From: Parachlamydiaceae bacterium
GTDB lineage: Bacteria > Chlamydiota > Chlamydiia > Chlamydiales > Parachlamydiaceae
DNA length: 14,905 nt
Assembly: GCA_013815395.1 (NCBI GenBank)
Contig: JACDGH010000033.1
Location: 1 to 14,905, forward strand
Direction: 5' to 3'
The notes under the pieces were generated by a model, which saw nothing but the letters and a program-made list of their open reading frames with translations, did not search any database and was not told the DNA's origin. Position 1 is the first letter of the stretch. Each line of letters begins with the position of its first letter. A program made the translations under genes and the position numbers. This document shows positions 1-8,076 of the stretch, one piece after another.

Positions 1-395
1 ATAGCACGCGGTCCCATTTTGCGCTGTGCTTGCACGCGCACAAAGCTTTTGACCCATTCCGGATCATTAATATAACCAGCTTCTACTAATTCATTGATCA
101 CCCGGGAGATAGTCAGCTCCGAAATTAAGCGCTCTTTAAGACTTTTAATCAGTTTTGCGGAAGGCAAACTCAATAGAGAAAGGCGCTTAATGGTATAATA
201 TTTAGCCCTTTGATATTCAATTGCAGCAAATTTTTCGGCAAATTGTTCGATAGAGCTGCAATCCTTCGGAAGAGAAGGCCGCAGCCCGAAAATTGAAGTA
301 TGGATAGTCCGCCAAGGATCCTCATCAAGATAAATCACTAAAAGTGACCGTCTATCATTGTGGGGGGAAACTTCAACCTTCAATCCATTAAACAT
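1..395 (-). CDS. recX: RecX-like regulatory protein (3' end beyond window)
   Basis: About 131 codons are visible from an ATG at 393-395, and the C-terminal end lies outside the window. The visible protein has a divergent first 60 residues and then helical modules typical of RecX: AKYYTIKRLSLLSLPS, then KLIKSLKERLI, then VINELVEAGYINDPEWVKSF and a terminal basic KMGPR. The order basic helix, 'L...G.I.D..w...f', 'G..' is the RecX three-helix repeat. RecX family proteins bind RecA filaments and restrain recombinase activity. The ATG lies 4 bases after the parC stop and has an AAGAAG Shine-Dalgarno-like run about 8 bases upstream, so the gene is probably translated from the same mRNA as parE and parC. 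The family call is by pattern only and the divergent N-terminus is unexplained. Confidence 0.7.
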   Translation of the reverse strand, partial: MFNGLKVEVSPHNDRRSLLVIYLDEDPWRTIHTSIFGLRPSLPKDCSSIEQFAEKFAAIEYQRAKYYTIKRLSLLSLPSAKLIKSLKERLISELTISRVINELVEAGYINDPEWVKSFVRVQAQRKMGPRA

Positions 396-399
396 AATA

Positions 400-2310
400 T
401 CACTTCTTTAAAGACACAACTTTCTTAACTTCTTTTTTGGACATAATTTTGCCCTTGGCTGCCACACCCTTGACCAAAGCAGTGCTAAAATCAAATGTAG
501 AGGATTTGTTAACTTTATGGCCAACTTTTGGCATGGATTGTAATTCCACGCTAATATTAGGCTGCGTTGTTAAAAACATCAGCTCCATGCCGTTTTCAAT
601 GTAGCTATAGTTTTTTTCAAGAATAAATTTATCGACAATAAAGCGCTTAGCATAGCAAAAATGCGTTTTAGGATCTTTATAGACCACACTAATCACAGTT
701 TTTTTGTCAGCAGGCCCAACATAAGCCACTTTATTCCCTTCGTGATGGACATAATGCTTTTCGGGAATATTCATCACGGTATAGGTGCCATCTTTAAAGA
801 AAAGCAGCAATTTATCAAAATTAGTGCATTCAAAAAAGTTATCGCCCCCTACTTTCGTCCCTACGAACCCCGAAGCTGGATCGAATCCCACCTTGATTGT
901 ACGCGTTTCGATGGCACGCATGTCTACTTGCTGAATTGTTTGAAATTGGGTGCGGCGAGGGAAGTTTTTCCCATATTTATTTAGCAAGCCACGTAAATAG
1001 GTAATTGCGAATTTTTTTATATTTTTCAAATCCTTTTCGATGCCCAATAACTGTGATTGCGTCGCTGCGATTTCTTCCTGGTTTTTATCTAAATCGAAGC
1101 GAGAAATACGTCTAATTGGAATATTCAACAATTTTTCACGATCATCATAGCTAGGAACACGGCTTAACTTATCATAAAAAGGCTCTAAGCCCCCTTCGAT
1201 TGCTTCGTGAATTTTTTCGTAAGAGGCGATGTTTTCAATATTTTTATAGAGACGATTTTCGATAAATATTTGTTCAAGTGTTTTGTCAAAAATCTTTTCA
1301 AGTAAACGAGCTTTTTGAATTTCCAATTCTTTCTGAAGATATTCTTGAAGTTTATCAACATTCAAACGCAGAATTTCATGGATATCCATTTCGCAGGGCA
1401 TATTATCTTTGATAACGATAATTTGCGAAGTTAATGACACTTCACATTCGGTGTAGGCATATAATGTATCGATCAATTCTGCAGCGTAATGACCACGCGG
1501 CATTTTTATTTCGACTTCTACCTTATCGGATGTGTAGTCATTGATTGCCTCTATCTTTATTTTACCCCTTTTTGCGGCTTCATCTATCGAGCGGATCAAA
1601 GATTCCGTGGTTGTGCCATGACAGATTTCAGTGATCACAACCGTTTTTGGATCTTTAATCTCAATTTTAGCCCTTAGCTTAACTTTACCCTTGCCCTTTC
1701 TATAGTCGGAAGCATCCATGGTGCCCCCCGTCAAAAAATCAGGTAGAACGATAACTTCTTCCCCTTCGAGCAATTTAATTTCAGCTTCAAGCAATTCAGT
1801 AAAATTATGAGGTAGAATATGAGTTGCCATTCCCACTGCGATGCCATCTGTGCCTTGCATTAAAAGCAGTGGAATTTTGGCGGGCAAGCAGACGGGCTCT
1901 TGATTTCTACTGTCATACGAAGGCATTGTTAGCGTTAAATCGGGATTAAACATGGTTTCTTTTGCTAAAACCGATAACCTTGTTTCGATATAACGAGCCG
2001 CAGCCGCGGGGTCGCCTGTAAAGATATTGCCAAAATTTCCCTGTTGGTCCAGAAGATAGCCTTTATTAGATAAGTTAACTAACGCTTCGGTGATCGGAGC
2101 ATCTCCATGGGGATGAAAAGCCATCGTTTGTCCAGCAACATTTGCCACCTTGTGAAGCTTACCATCATGCATCTGCATTAGAGTGTGCAAGATCCTTCTT
2201 TGCACCGGCTTAAGTCCATCATAAACATCAGGGATAGCACGATCGAGAATGACGTAAGAAGCATATTTTAAGTAATGATCTTTCATCAAGTATTTGACAT
2301 CTTTACTCAT
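400..2310 (-). CDS. parC: Type IIA topoisomerase subunit A, second chlamydial paralogue (GyrA_2/ParC)
   Basis: This is the DNA-cleaving subunit of a type IIA topoisomerase, most likely topoisomerase IV, which decatenates daughter chromosomes with the ParE subunit encoded just upstream. The N-terminus has the usual core (LDRAIPDVYDGLKPVQRRIL, residues 22-41). The winged-helix region carries HPHGD (66-70), and the catalytic Arg-Tyr pair is R106-Y107 in AAARYIETRLS. The ~636 aa length is shorter than GyrA (about 800-880), and the C-terminal part after about residue 470 looks like a reduced or degenerate beta-propeller ending in a Lys-rich tail. Two ATGs are adjacent (2311-2313 directly after the parE stop TAG, and 2308-2310). 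The GGAG of the SD is only 3 bases from the first but 6 from the second, so I chose the second. In the drug-contact stretch the position of E. coli ParC Ser80 is Ala (A71) and that of Glu84 is Glu (E75). Confidence 0.93.
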   Translation of the reverse strand: MSKDVKYLMKDHYLKYASYVILDRAIPDVYDGLKPVQRRILHTLMQMHDGKLHKVANVAGQTMAFHPHGDAPITEALVNLSNKGYLLDQQGNFGNIFTGDPAAAARYIETRLSVLAKETMFNPDLTLTMPSYDSRNQEPVCLPAKIPLLLMQGTDGIAVGMATHILPHNFTELLEAEIKLLEGEEVIVLPDFLTGGTMDASDYRKGKGKVKLRAKIEIKDPKTVVITEICHGTTTESLIRSIDEAAKRGKIKIEAINDYTSDKVEVEIKMPRGHYAAELIDTLYAYTECEVSLTSQIIVIKDNMPCEMDIHEILRLNVDKLQEYLQKELEIQKARLLEKIFDKTLEQIFIENRLYKNIENIASYEKIHEAIEGGLEPFYDKLSRVPSYDDREKLLNIPIRRISRFDLDKNQEEIAATQSQLLGIEKDLKNIKKFAITYLRGLLNKYGKNFPRRTQFQTIQQVDMRAIETRTIKVGFDPASGFVGTKVGGDNFFECTNFDKLLLFFKDGTYTVMNIPEKHYVHHEGNKVAYVGPADKKTVISVVYKDPKTHFCYAKRFIVDKFILEKNYSYIENGMELMFLTTQPNISVELQSMPKVGHKVNKSSTFDFSTALVKGVAAKGKIMSKKEVKKVVSLKK

Positions 2311-2313
2311 CAT

Positions 2314-4176
2314 CTACTCCACTGCTACTGTTAGCTCAAATTCTGGATCCAGAGCGAGCTCAGGCTCTATCATATCGTCATTAATCAAGTTTTGCATGAT
2401 AAATTGCTTGCGTTCGGGAGTGTTTTTCCCCATATAAAATTCTAAAGTTTGCTTAATATCTGAAAATGCATTCACTGTTACAGGGATTAAACGGATTTCT
2501 TTTCCGATGAATTGCTTAAATTCATGGGGGGAAATCTCTCCTAACCCTTTAAATCGCGTGATTTCGAGACCTTTTTTCAATTTGCGCGCTGCTTCTTCGC
2601 TCTCTTCTTCTGAATAACAATAGATTGTCTTTTCTTTATTACGCACCTTAAAGAGAGGTGTTTCGAGGATGAATAAGTGGTTATTCATCACTAAACCATC
2701 GAAATAGGTGAGAAAAAAAGTGATCAATAAGTTACGAATATGCATTCCATCCACATCAGCATCGGTCGCTAAAATAACTTTGTTATAACGCAAATTCTCA
2801 ATGTCATCTTCCACATTTAAGGCGCTCATCAAATTAAACATTTCTTCGTTTTTATAGAGTTGATCTTGCTTCAATCCAAAAACATTCAAAGGTTTGCCAC
2901 GCAAAGAAAAAACAGCTTGAGTCATTGGATCTCGCGAGGCCACGATCGAAGCACTGGCTGAATCCCCTTCTGTCAGAAAAATCATGGTGCCTTCACCTTT
3001 GCCGGATTCATCACCTCGATGGTATTTGCTATCGCGCAGCTTTGGAATTTTGAAAGAGATTTTCTTTTGTTTTTCCTTGGCTTCTTTTTTAACATTGGAC
3101 AATTCTTTTCGCAGCTTTTCATTAAAAACGGTGCGTTCAATAATTGCATTGGCAGTGGTAGGATTTTTATAAAGCAAATCGGCTACAGCATCTTTGATTT
3201 CTTGGACCAAGGGCCCGCGTAGATCAGTATTGCTCAACTTATTTTTTGTTTGCGATTCGAAGATGGGATCTTTGACTTTAACTAAAATGGTGCCGACAAT
3301 TCCTTCGCGTACATCAAGACCCTGGAAATTCTTCTTTGAAAATTCGTTAACACCCTTAAGGAGTCCTTCACGAAAGGCAGAAAGATGGGTACCACCATCG
3401 GAAGTGTGTTGACCGTTGACAAAAGAAAAATAGGTTTCTCCATAGCTTTGGGTGTGTAAAAAGGCAAATTCGACTTGTTTACCACGATAATGTAATGGCT
3501 CATAAAGGCCATCATCGGCAACTTCTTCCTTTAGAAGATCTAACAATCCATTTTTTGATTCAATAATCTCGCCGTTAAAGCTAAGCGTGAGGCCTGTATT
3601 CAAATAAGCATAATGCCATAAACGCTTGGTGATGTAGTCATTCTGAAAACGGTATTTTTTAAAAATTTCAATATCTGGAATAAATTCCATGAATGTTCCA
3701 TTCGGCTCAGAAGTCTTGCCATCCTTTTCGCTTATCTTGATACCTTTGGAAAATTTGGCTTCGACGAACTGACCATCGCGATAACTGCGCACAGTGAAGT
3801 CACTAGATAGAGCATTGACAGCCTTAGTACCAACGCCATTTAACCCCACCGAAAACTGAAAAACGTCATCGTTATATTTGGCACCTGTGTTGATTTGGCT
3901 AACGCATTCCACAACCTTGCCAAGTGGAATACCCCTTCCAAAATCGCGCACTGCTACTTTACCTTCGATTTCATCCAATTCGATAATGATTTTTTTCCCA
4001 TGCTTCATAATAAATTCGTCAACACTATTATCGATGACTTCTTTAAGCATAATGTAAATACCATCATCGGGGTGCGATCCATCGCCTAAACGGCCTATAT
4101 ACATCCCCGAACGCAGCCGAATATGACTGAGCGAATCCAGCGTTTTAACGCTATTCTCGTCGTACTGTTTGGTCAT
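2314..4176 (-). CDS. parE: Type IIA topoisomerase subunit B, second chlamydial paralogue (GyrB_2/ParE)
   Basis: This is the ATPase subunit that partners the A subunit downstream, driving strand passage by ATP-dependent dimer closure. The 620 aa product has a GHKL ATPase domain: EVIDNSVDE (46-54), DFGRGIP (78-84), GLNGVG (111-116), and QTK (309-311) matching the transducer lysine motif. The C-terminal TOPRIM domain shows EGDSA (403-407) with the metal-binding DADVD (472-476) and KGLGE (543-547). There is no GyrB-type insert, and the length is near ParE. A TTG at 4180-4182 also lies in frame with a GGAG 4 bases away, but the ATG at 4174-4176 (spacing 10) gives the natural start MTKQYDE. The stop TAG touches the parC ATG, so the two are translationally coupled. 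The gene diverges from the pseB gene across about 170 bases. Confidence 0.94.
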   Translation of the reverse strand: MTKQYDENSVKTLDSLSHIRLRSGMYIGRLGDGSHPDDGIYIMLKEVIDNSVDEFIMKHGKKIIIELDEIEGKVAVRDFGRGIPLGKVVECVSQINTGAKYNDDVFQFSVGLNGVGTKAVNALSSDFTVRSYRDGQFVEAKFSKGIKISEKDGKTSEPNGTFMEFIPDIEIFKKYRFQNDYITKRLWHYAYLNTGLTLSFNGEIIESKNGLLDLLKEEVADDGLYEPLHYRGKQVEFAFLHTQSYGETYFSFVNGQHTSDGGTHLSAFREGLLKGVNEFSKKNFQGLDVREGIVGTILVKVKDPIFESQTKNKLSNTDLRGPLVQEIKDAVADLLYKNPTTANAIIERTVFNEKLRKELSNVKKEAKEKQKKISFKIPKLRDSKYHRGDESGKGEGTMIFLTEGDSASASIVASRDPMTQAVFSLRGKPLNVFGLKQDQLYKNEEMFNLMSALNVEDDIENLRYNKVILATDADVDGMHIRNLLITFFLTYFDGLVMNNHLFILETPLFKVRNKEKTIYCYSEEESEEAARKLKKGLEITRFKGLGEISPHEFKQFIGKEIRLIPVTVNAFSDIKQTLEFYMGKNTPERKQFIMQNLINDDMIEPELALDPEFELTVAVE

Positions 4177-4349
4177 AATCAAAACGCTCCAGCTAATTCA
4201 ACTTTGTGCTTTTTTTACGCTATTGCATAGAGGAGCTTTGCTCTCTCTGAGTGTAAAAATGTACATTGGTGAGTAAATTAAATGAATACAGAAAAACAGA
4301 AGATCGAATATATGTAAAGGAAAAGCAATTTCTCATTACTGGAATTAAC

Positions 4350-5381
4350 ATGAAAAACCGCTCCTTACTCTTTAAAGACAAATCCATCTTAATCACTGGT
4401 GGCACAGGCAGTTTTGGCCGAGCCTTTGCCCGCCGTCTTTTGACTGAAAATCTATGCCAAAAGGTCATTATTTTTAGTCGCGACGAATGGAAGCAATGGG
4501 AAATGCGACAATCTGAGGAAATATTCAATCATCCTAAAATTCGCTATTTTCTCGGTGATGTGCGCGACTCCCCTCGCCTGGCCAGAGCTTTTAATGAAGT
4601 CAACTTCGTCGTGCATGCCGCTGCCTTAAAGCAGGTACCTGCCGCCGAATACAATCCTTCAGAATTTATTAAAACTAATGTGCAAGGCGCTATGAATGTC
4701 ATTGATGAAGCAATCAATTGCGGCGTAGAAAAAGTTATCGCTTTGTCCACCGATAAAGCTGTTAATCCGATCAATCTCTATGGCGCTACAAAGCTGTGCT
4801 CTGATCGACTTTTTATAGCAGGTAATTCTTATGTGGGAGCTAGAGGATTTCCTACTATGTCGGTTGTGCGTTATGGAAACGTCTTAGGTAGCCGTGGAAG
4901 TGTTATCCCCTATTGGAAGAAAATGATTGATCAGGGTGCGACATCGTTGCCTATTACTGATAAACGCATGACTCGCTTTTGGATAACTTTGGAGCAATCT
5001 GTCGATTTCGTTATAGATTCCTTCTCAAGAATGCGTGGTGGAGAGATTTATGTGCCCAAAATTCCAAGTATGCGCATCATTGATTTAGCAGAAGCTCTTG
5101 CCCCAGGAATTTCGCACACCTTTTCTGGTATCCGTGAGGGAGAGAAATTGCACGAACTTATGATTGGTATTGAAGATGCCAGACATACTGTAGAATTCGA
5201 TAATCATTATTTAATTATGCCTGAAATCTTTACTCAGAATCCAATCACCTTGAAGACTTTTCTCATGGGCCGCTCTGGCTCTTCATTGCCAGAAGATTTT
5301 TCTTATGGCTCTAATACAAACACCCAATGGCTGACTGTCGAGCAGTTGCAAAAAATTATTCAACCATTTTTGCACGATTAA
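4350..5381 (+). CDS. pseB: UDP-N-acetylglucosamine 4,6-dehydratase, PseB/FlaA1 type
   Basis: This is an extended short-chain dehydrogenase that removes water from UDP-GlcNAc, the first step towards pseudaminic-acid-type or other 6-deoxy-amino sugars. The 343 aa protein shows the NAD(P) fingerprint GGTGSFG (17-23), the acidic GDVRD at 69-73, and HAAALKQVP (89-97). Catalytic-type residues are present as STDKA (D135, K136) and NLYGATK (Y144, K148), matching FlaA1 Asp132/Lys133/Tyr141. VVRYGNVLGSRGSVIP (172-187) is also characteristic of the family. The frame is open upstream to a TTG at 4266, but the family starts close to 'FKDKSILITGGTGSFG', so the ATG at 4350 is preferred despite a weak SD. 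No other pseudaminic-acid gene is in the window, so the end product is unknown. The gene sits between parE and hemA, an unusual place by comparison with Chlamydia. Confidence 0.88.
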   Translation: MKNRSLLFKDKSILITGGTGSFGRAFARRLLTENLCQKVIIFSRDEWKQWEMRQSEEIFNHPKIRYFLGDVRDSPRLARAFNEVNFVVHAAALKQVPAAEYNPSEFIKTNVQGAMNVIDEAINCGVEKVIALSTDKAVNPINLYGATKLCSDRLFIAGNSYVGARGFPTMSVVRYGNVLGSRGSVIPYWKKMIDQGATSLPITDKRMTRFWITLEQSVDFVIDSFSRMRGGEIYVPKIPSMRIIDLAEALAPGISHTFSGIREGEKLHELMIGIEDARHTVEFDNHYLIMPEIFTQNPITLKTFLMGRSGSSLPEDFSYGSNTNTQWLTVEQLQKIIQPFLHD

Positions 5382-5479
5382 GGTATAAAATTTGGCAATA
5401 AATACCAATTAACATATAAGTGTTTTTTATAGCGTAACCGGGCTAAGCTTTTTAAATTATAGTGGAATAGGAGTAATGC

Positions 5480-6514
5480 ATGATGCGTGTGGGAGTCCTT
5501 GGCATCAATCACAAATTGGCCGATCTTAATCTGCGTGAACTGCTTGCAAAGGCATGCCGCCGTCGTTTTAGTCCGGAAATGTCCATCCACAGCAATCATA
5601 ACTTTGTTCTTCTATCCACTTGTAATCGCACTGAAGTGTATTTTTGTTCGGAAGAATTGACCGATACCCATTCTTATCTTCTAAATATCCTTCGACAAGA
5701 TGTGCAGGACATCAGCCAGGACTTTGATCAAAAGCTCTATTCTTACTTTGGCTATGATTGTTTTTTGCACCTTTGTAGGGTTACTGCCGGCCTAGATAGT
5801 GCCATCGTTGCAGAAACAGAAATTCAAGGCCAGGTAAAAGCGGCTTATGAACGCACTTTAGAATTTTGCCGTTTGCCGCATGAGCTGCATTATCTATTTC
5901 AAAAATCTTTGAGAATAGCTAAAAAAATTCGCCTAATTCTACCTTTAAAGCCGGGCCTTCCAGATACTGAGCATGCAATCCTTCAGACAGCTCAACATCT
6001 ATTCGAAAACTATCAAAAGACAAAAGTGCTTTTCATCGGGGCTTCAGAAATTAATCAAAAAATTTTGAGTTTTCTGAAAACCAAGCATATGGCCTCTCTC
6101 ACTCTTTGCAATCGTTCAAAAGATCGAGGGAGGAAGATGGCAGGCTTTTATGACATTCCTTATATCGGATGGGAAGAAGTCGATCTATGGCATGCATACG
6201 ATTGGATTATTGTAGGTACCAAATCAACTGAACACCTGATTTCTTTAAACCAATTGCCAGGTTATTTAAATGGACCTAAACTTATTATTGATTTATCAGT
6301 GCCTCGCAATGTCGATCCAATACTAAGTCGACATCCTGACATCACTTTACTTAATATCGATCAGATCAATCGTCGTTTAAAAATACGACGCAAAAACATG
6401 CATCTTTCCTTACATGCCGCTGAAGAACTTGTGGTAGAAGCGACAAGTCAACAAGTTGATCTTTTTCAGGAAAAAGAACGCAGCCGTCTTCGAATTCTAG
6501 CTGTGGGTGCCTAA
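5480..6514 (+). CDS. hemA: Glutamyl-tRNA reductase
   Basis: This NADPH-dependent enzyme reduces glutamyl-tRNA to glutamate-1-semialdehyde, the entry to tetrapyrrole synthesis. Family motifs in order are GINHKLADLNLRE (8-20), the catalytic-cysteine motif LLSTCNRTEVYF (Cys48), HLCRVTAGLDSAIVAETEIQ (97-116) followed by GQVKAAY, and SLRIAKKIR (143-151). The NADPH site at 183-195 reads VLFIGASEINQKI, so the third Gly of the usual GxGxMG is replaced. At 344 aa it lacks much of the C-terminal dimerisation region found in E. coli HemA (418 aa). Chlamydial HemA proteins are similarly short as far as I recall. AGGAG lies 6 bases before the first of two adjacent ATGs. A long inverted repeat follows the stop codon. 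Confidence 0.93.
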   Translation: MMRVGVLGINHKLADLNLRELLAKACRRRFSPEMSIHSNHNFVLLSTCNRTEVYFCSEELTDTHSYLLNILRQDVQDISQDFDQKLYSYFGYDCFLHLCRVTAGLDSAIVAETEIQGQVKAAYERTLEFCRLPHELHYLFQKSLRIAKKIRLILPLKPGLPDTEHAILQTAQHLFENYQKTKVLFIGASEINQKILSFLKTKHMASLTLCNRSKDRGRKMAGFYDIPYIGWEEVDLWHAYDWIIVGTKSTEHLISLNQLPGYLNGPKLIIDLSVPRNVDPILSRHPDITLLNIDQINRRLKIRRKNMHLSLHAAEELVVEATSQQVDLFQEKERSRLRILAVGA

Positions 6515-6523
6515 TAAAGTAAG

Positions 6524-6584
6524 TTGCTTGACGCAGCGATTTAAAATGGGTAGGAATTCCATTTTAAATCGCTGCGTCAAGCAA
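6524..6584. terminator. 26-bp perfect inverted repeat between convergent genes
   Basis: Arms 6524-6549 and 6559-6584 are exact complements (TTGCTTGACGCAGCGATT... against ...AATCGCTGCGTCAAGCAA) with a 9-base loop. The element fills nearly all the space between the hemA stop (6514) and the phosphatase stop (6593). It has no long T-tract, so it is not a classic intrinsic terminator. It could act as a bidirectional transcription stop or mRNA-stabilising stem, or be a dispersed palindromic repeat that landed in a safe place. Confidence 0.75.
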
Positions 6585-6592
6585 GTGTCACA

Positions 6593-7312
6593 TCATTTGA
6601 TTGTCTGCACCCCATCCTGTAGAACGCTGACAGAGGTCAATTTTAGGAAAGCTTCATAATTTTTTATAGCTTTCCACTGAAGGGTGTTGATGTTTATTTG
6701 GTTTCGACTCTCCGAGACTTTTTCTTTGGCTTTTTCAGCAGTATATAAGTGTTTCTTCATTAGGAAACAAATAACTGCCGTGGCACTTCTTCCGCGACCC
6801 GCCTTACAGTGAACATAAGTATGAATGCCCTGTTTATCCTGTTCCTCAAGAAAAAAGACAGCCTCTTCGATCTGTTTTTGTGTTAAGGGACTAAAATCAG
6901 AAGCCGAAATTATCTTGTGATTTACACCTAGCTTCCCCCAGTCTTTTGGAGTAACAGGATCCGAGAAAAGCCCTTTACTAAAAATTTCAAAAGGCTCTAG
7001 AAGTGTTAAAACGGCTATTTGTTTTTGAGTTTCCCCATAATTCAAAGTTTCATTAAAAATTCTAGTATGATGATTTCTATTTTTAAGGGGAACTGCGCCT
7101 AAAGTGATATTGGTATCCTTAATACGATTCCACCATAAATGAGTATCATGATTGATATGTCGATCTGCTAAAGTATAAAGTAAAGAAATTTGGTAAGCAA
7201 TTTTATATTTAATACCTTTATTTTTATGATCTTCAATAGTGTTTGAAGTATTAAAACTTTTGATTACAGGTTGACTAGTAAACATTTGTCCTAGAATTTT
7301 TCCTAATTTCAT
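6593..7312 (-). CDS. PTPMT1-like dual-specificity protein phosphatase
   Basis: This is a cysteine-based phosphatase of the dual-specificity class. The signature is HCKAGRGRS (168-176): nucleophile Cys169 and phosphate-binding Arg175, in the CX5R spacing. The likely general acid is Asp139 in SASDF. Upstream, HLWWNRIKDTNITLGAVP (58-75) and LTLLEPFE resemble the opening of the eukaryotic PTPMT1 and plant phosphatases, and 'YVHCKAGRGRS' is nearly their active-site sequence. PTPMT1 enzymes act on phosphatidylglycerophosphate or phosphoproteins. Which substrate applies here cannot be read from sequence. No signal peptide or membrane segment is seen, and the first ~55 residues are extra and could be a secretion or targeting region. 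The start is supported by GAGG 6 bases before the ATG. The gene may be an effector or a lipid-pathway enzyme of eukaryotic ancestry. Confidence 0.85.
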   Translation of the reverse strand: MKLGKILGQMFTSQPVIKSFNTSNTIEDHKNKGIKYKIAYQISLLYTLADRHINHDTHLWWNRIKDTNITLGAVPLKNRNHHTRIFNETLNYGETQKQIAVLTLLEPFEIFSKGLFSDPVTPKDWGKLGVNHKIISASDFSPLTQKQIEEAVFFLEEQDKQGIHTYVHCKAGRGRSATAVICFLMKKHLYTAEKAKEKVSESRNQININTLQWKAIKNYEAFLKLTSVSVLQDGVQTIK

Positions 7313-7517
7313 AAATCCCTCATTATATTTTTAACTAAATATTTTAACTAATTCTAGCAAAAAAATATTAATTTCATATAAAGACACAATAGGATTATAT
7401 AAAAAATCAATAATCAAATACGACCAAAGATAAATCAAGTTTTTAGGAAAAATTGGGGAGATGATTTCTTAAAGTAGTTTTAAGATGGAAGACGATTAGA
7501 ATCGGAGAGGAAATTAG

Positions 7518-7640
7518 AACGATATAACGATATAACGTTAATAACGATAATAAAGACATAACGATAATAACGATATAACGATAATAACGATAATAACGAT
7601 ATAACGATATAACGATATAACGATATAACGATATTACGAT
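7518..7640. repeat. AT-rich tandem array, AACGATAT / ATAACG units
   Basis: About 120 bases consist almost entirely of alternating ATAACG (6 bp) and ATATAACG (8 bp) units. The mixed unit length argues against simple slippage of one motif. The complementary version (ATATCGTT type) occurs at 8641-8745, so the two arrays can pair as arms of a large inverted structure. Every ACGATAT unit lacks coding potential. Confidence 0.9.
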
Positions 7641-7668
7641 GTTAGATCAAGAACAATAAAAAAATTTT

Positions 7669-7690
7669 GGTTCTTGGGAAGAATTGGGGG
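7669..7690 (+). repeat. GGTTCTTGGGAAGAATTGGG box, copy 1
   Basis: A 22-bp box that is perfectly complementary to 8077-8098. Shorter copies in the same inverted orientation lie at 8591-8608 and 8829-8848 (one base missing). With copy 2 it delimits a 430-bp segment that contains the 62-bp inverted arms, which looks like a small non-coding mobile element with terminal inverted repeats. Confidence 0.85.
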
Positions 7691-7806
7691 TGGAGGTGAA
7701 ATTAAAAGGTTTACACAGAAAATGGACTTGATGGGTGGTATTAAAGCATTGGATAAGGCGATGAACATTTCGTAAACTATACGGCCTGTCCATTTCGTCC
7801 CGCTTC

Positions 7807-7868
7807 TATACGTTTTAGAGGCTAAGGGGGAAACGCAGAGGCGGAGAGAAACGCGGAGACGCTGAGAA
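7807..7868 (+). repeat. Left arm of 62-bp inner inverted repeat
   Basis: It begins TATACGTTTTAGAGGCTAAG and continues with alternating CGCAGAG/CGGAGA-type purine-rich words. The reverse complement of 7994-8054 matches it over its whole length with only a few substitutions and one indel. The 'ACGCAGAGGCGGAGA' style of sequence resembles widespread bacterial intergenic repeats, by pattern only. Confidence 0.85.
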
Positions 7869-7993
7869 CTAAATTAGTATAAAATATAGTTTAGAAGGAG
7901 CGACAAAATTAAAAGTTCTATTTAGCTCGAATTTGTAAATTCGATCTTCTAATTTTTTAAATCCTCTCGCCTGTAAATTATAGATAACCAACT

Positions 7994-8054
7994 TTCTCGG
8001 CGCCTCCGCGTTTCTCACCGTCTCTGCGTTTCCCCTTAGCCTCTAAAACGTATA
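7994..8054 (-). repeat. Right arm of 62-bp inner inverted repeat
   Basis: Complement of 7807-7868, separated from it by 125 bases of AT-rich sequence with no open frame. A further partial echo of the end of the arm (TCTCTAAAACGAATAAG) occurs at about 8353-8369. Confidence 0.85.
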
Positions 8055-8076
8055 AAAACTACCCTAAGAAATCCCG

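Noticed and set aside
661..1677. Plus-strand open frames opposite parC (661-984, 1489-1677)
   Set aside because: They are antisense to strongly conserved parC motifs, have no SD or family features, and reflect the codon pattern of the real gene.
2984..4089. Open frames opposite or out of frame within parE
   Set aside because: They overlap conserved ATPase and TOPRIM coding sequence and encode low-complexity Phe/Ser-rich peptides with no recognisable domain.
4221..4241. GAGC/GCTC hairpin between parE and pseB as a terminator or attenuator
   Set aside because: The stem is short, broken by mismatches, and lies between divergent genes, where a terminator is not expected.
4220..4528. Minus-strand frame opposite the start of pseB
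   Set aside because: It lies antisense to the GGTGSFG Rossmann motif of pseB and is rich in residues expected from the complement of that sequence.
7518..7640. CRISPR array
   Set aside because: Units are 6-8 bp with no spacers and no cas genes nearby.
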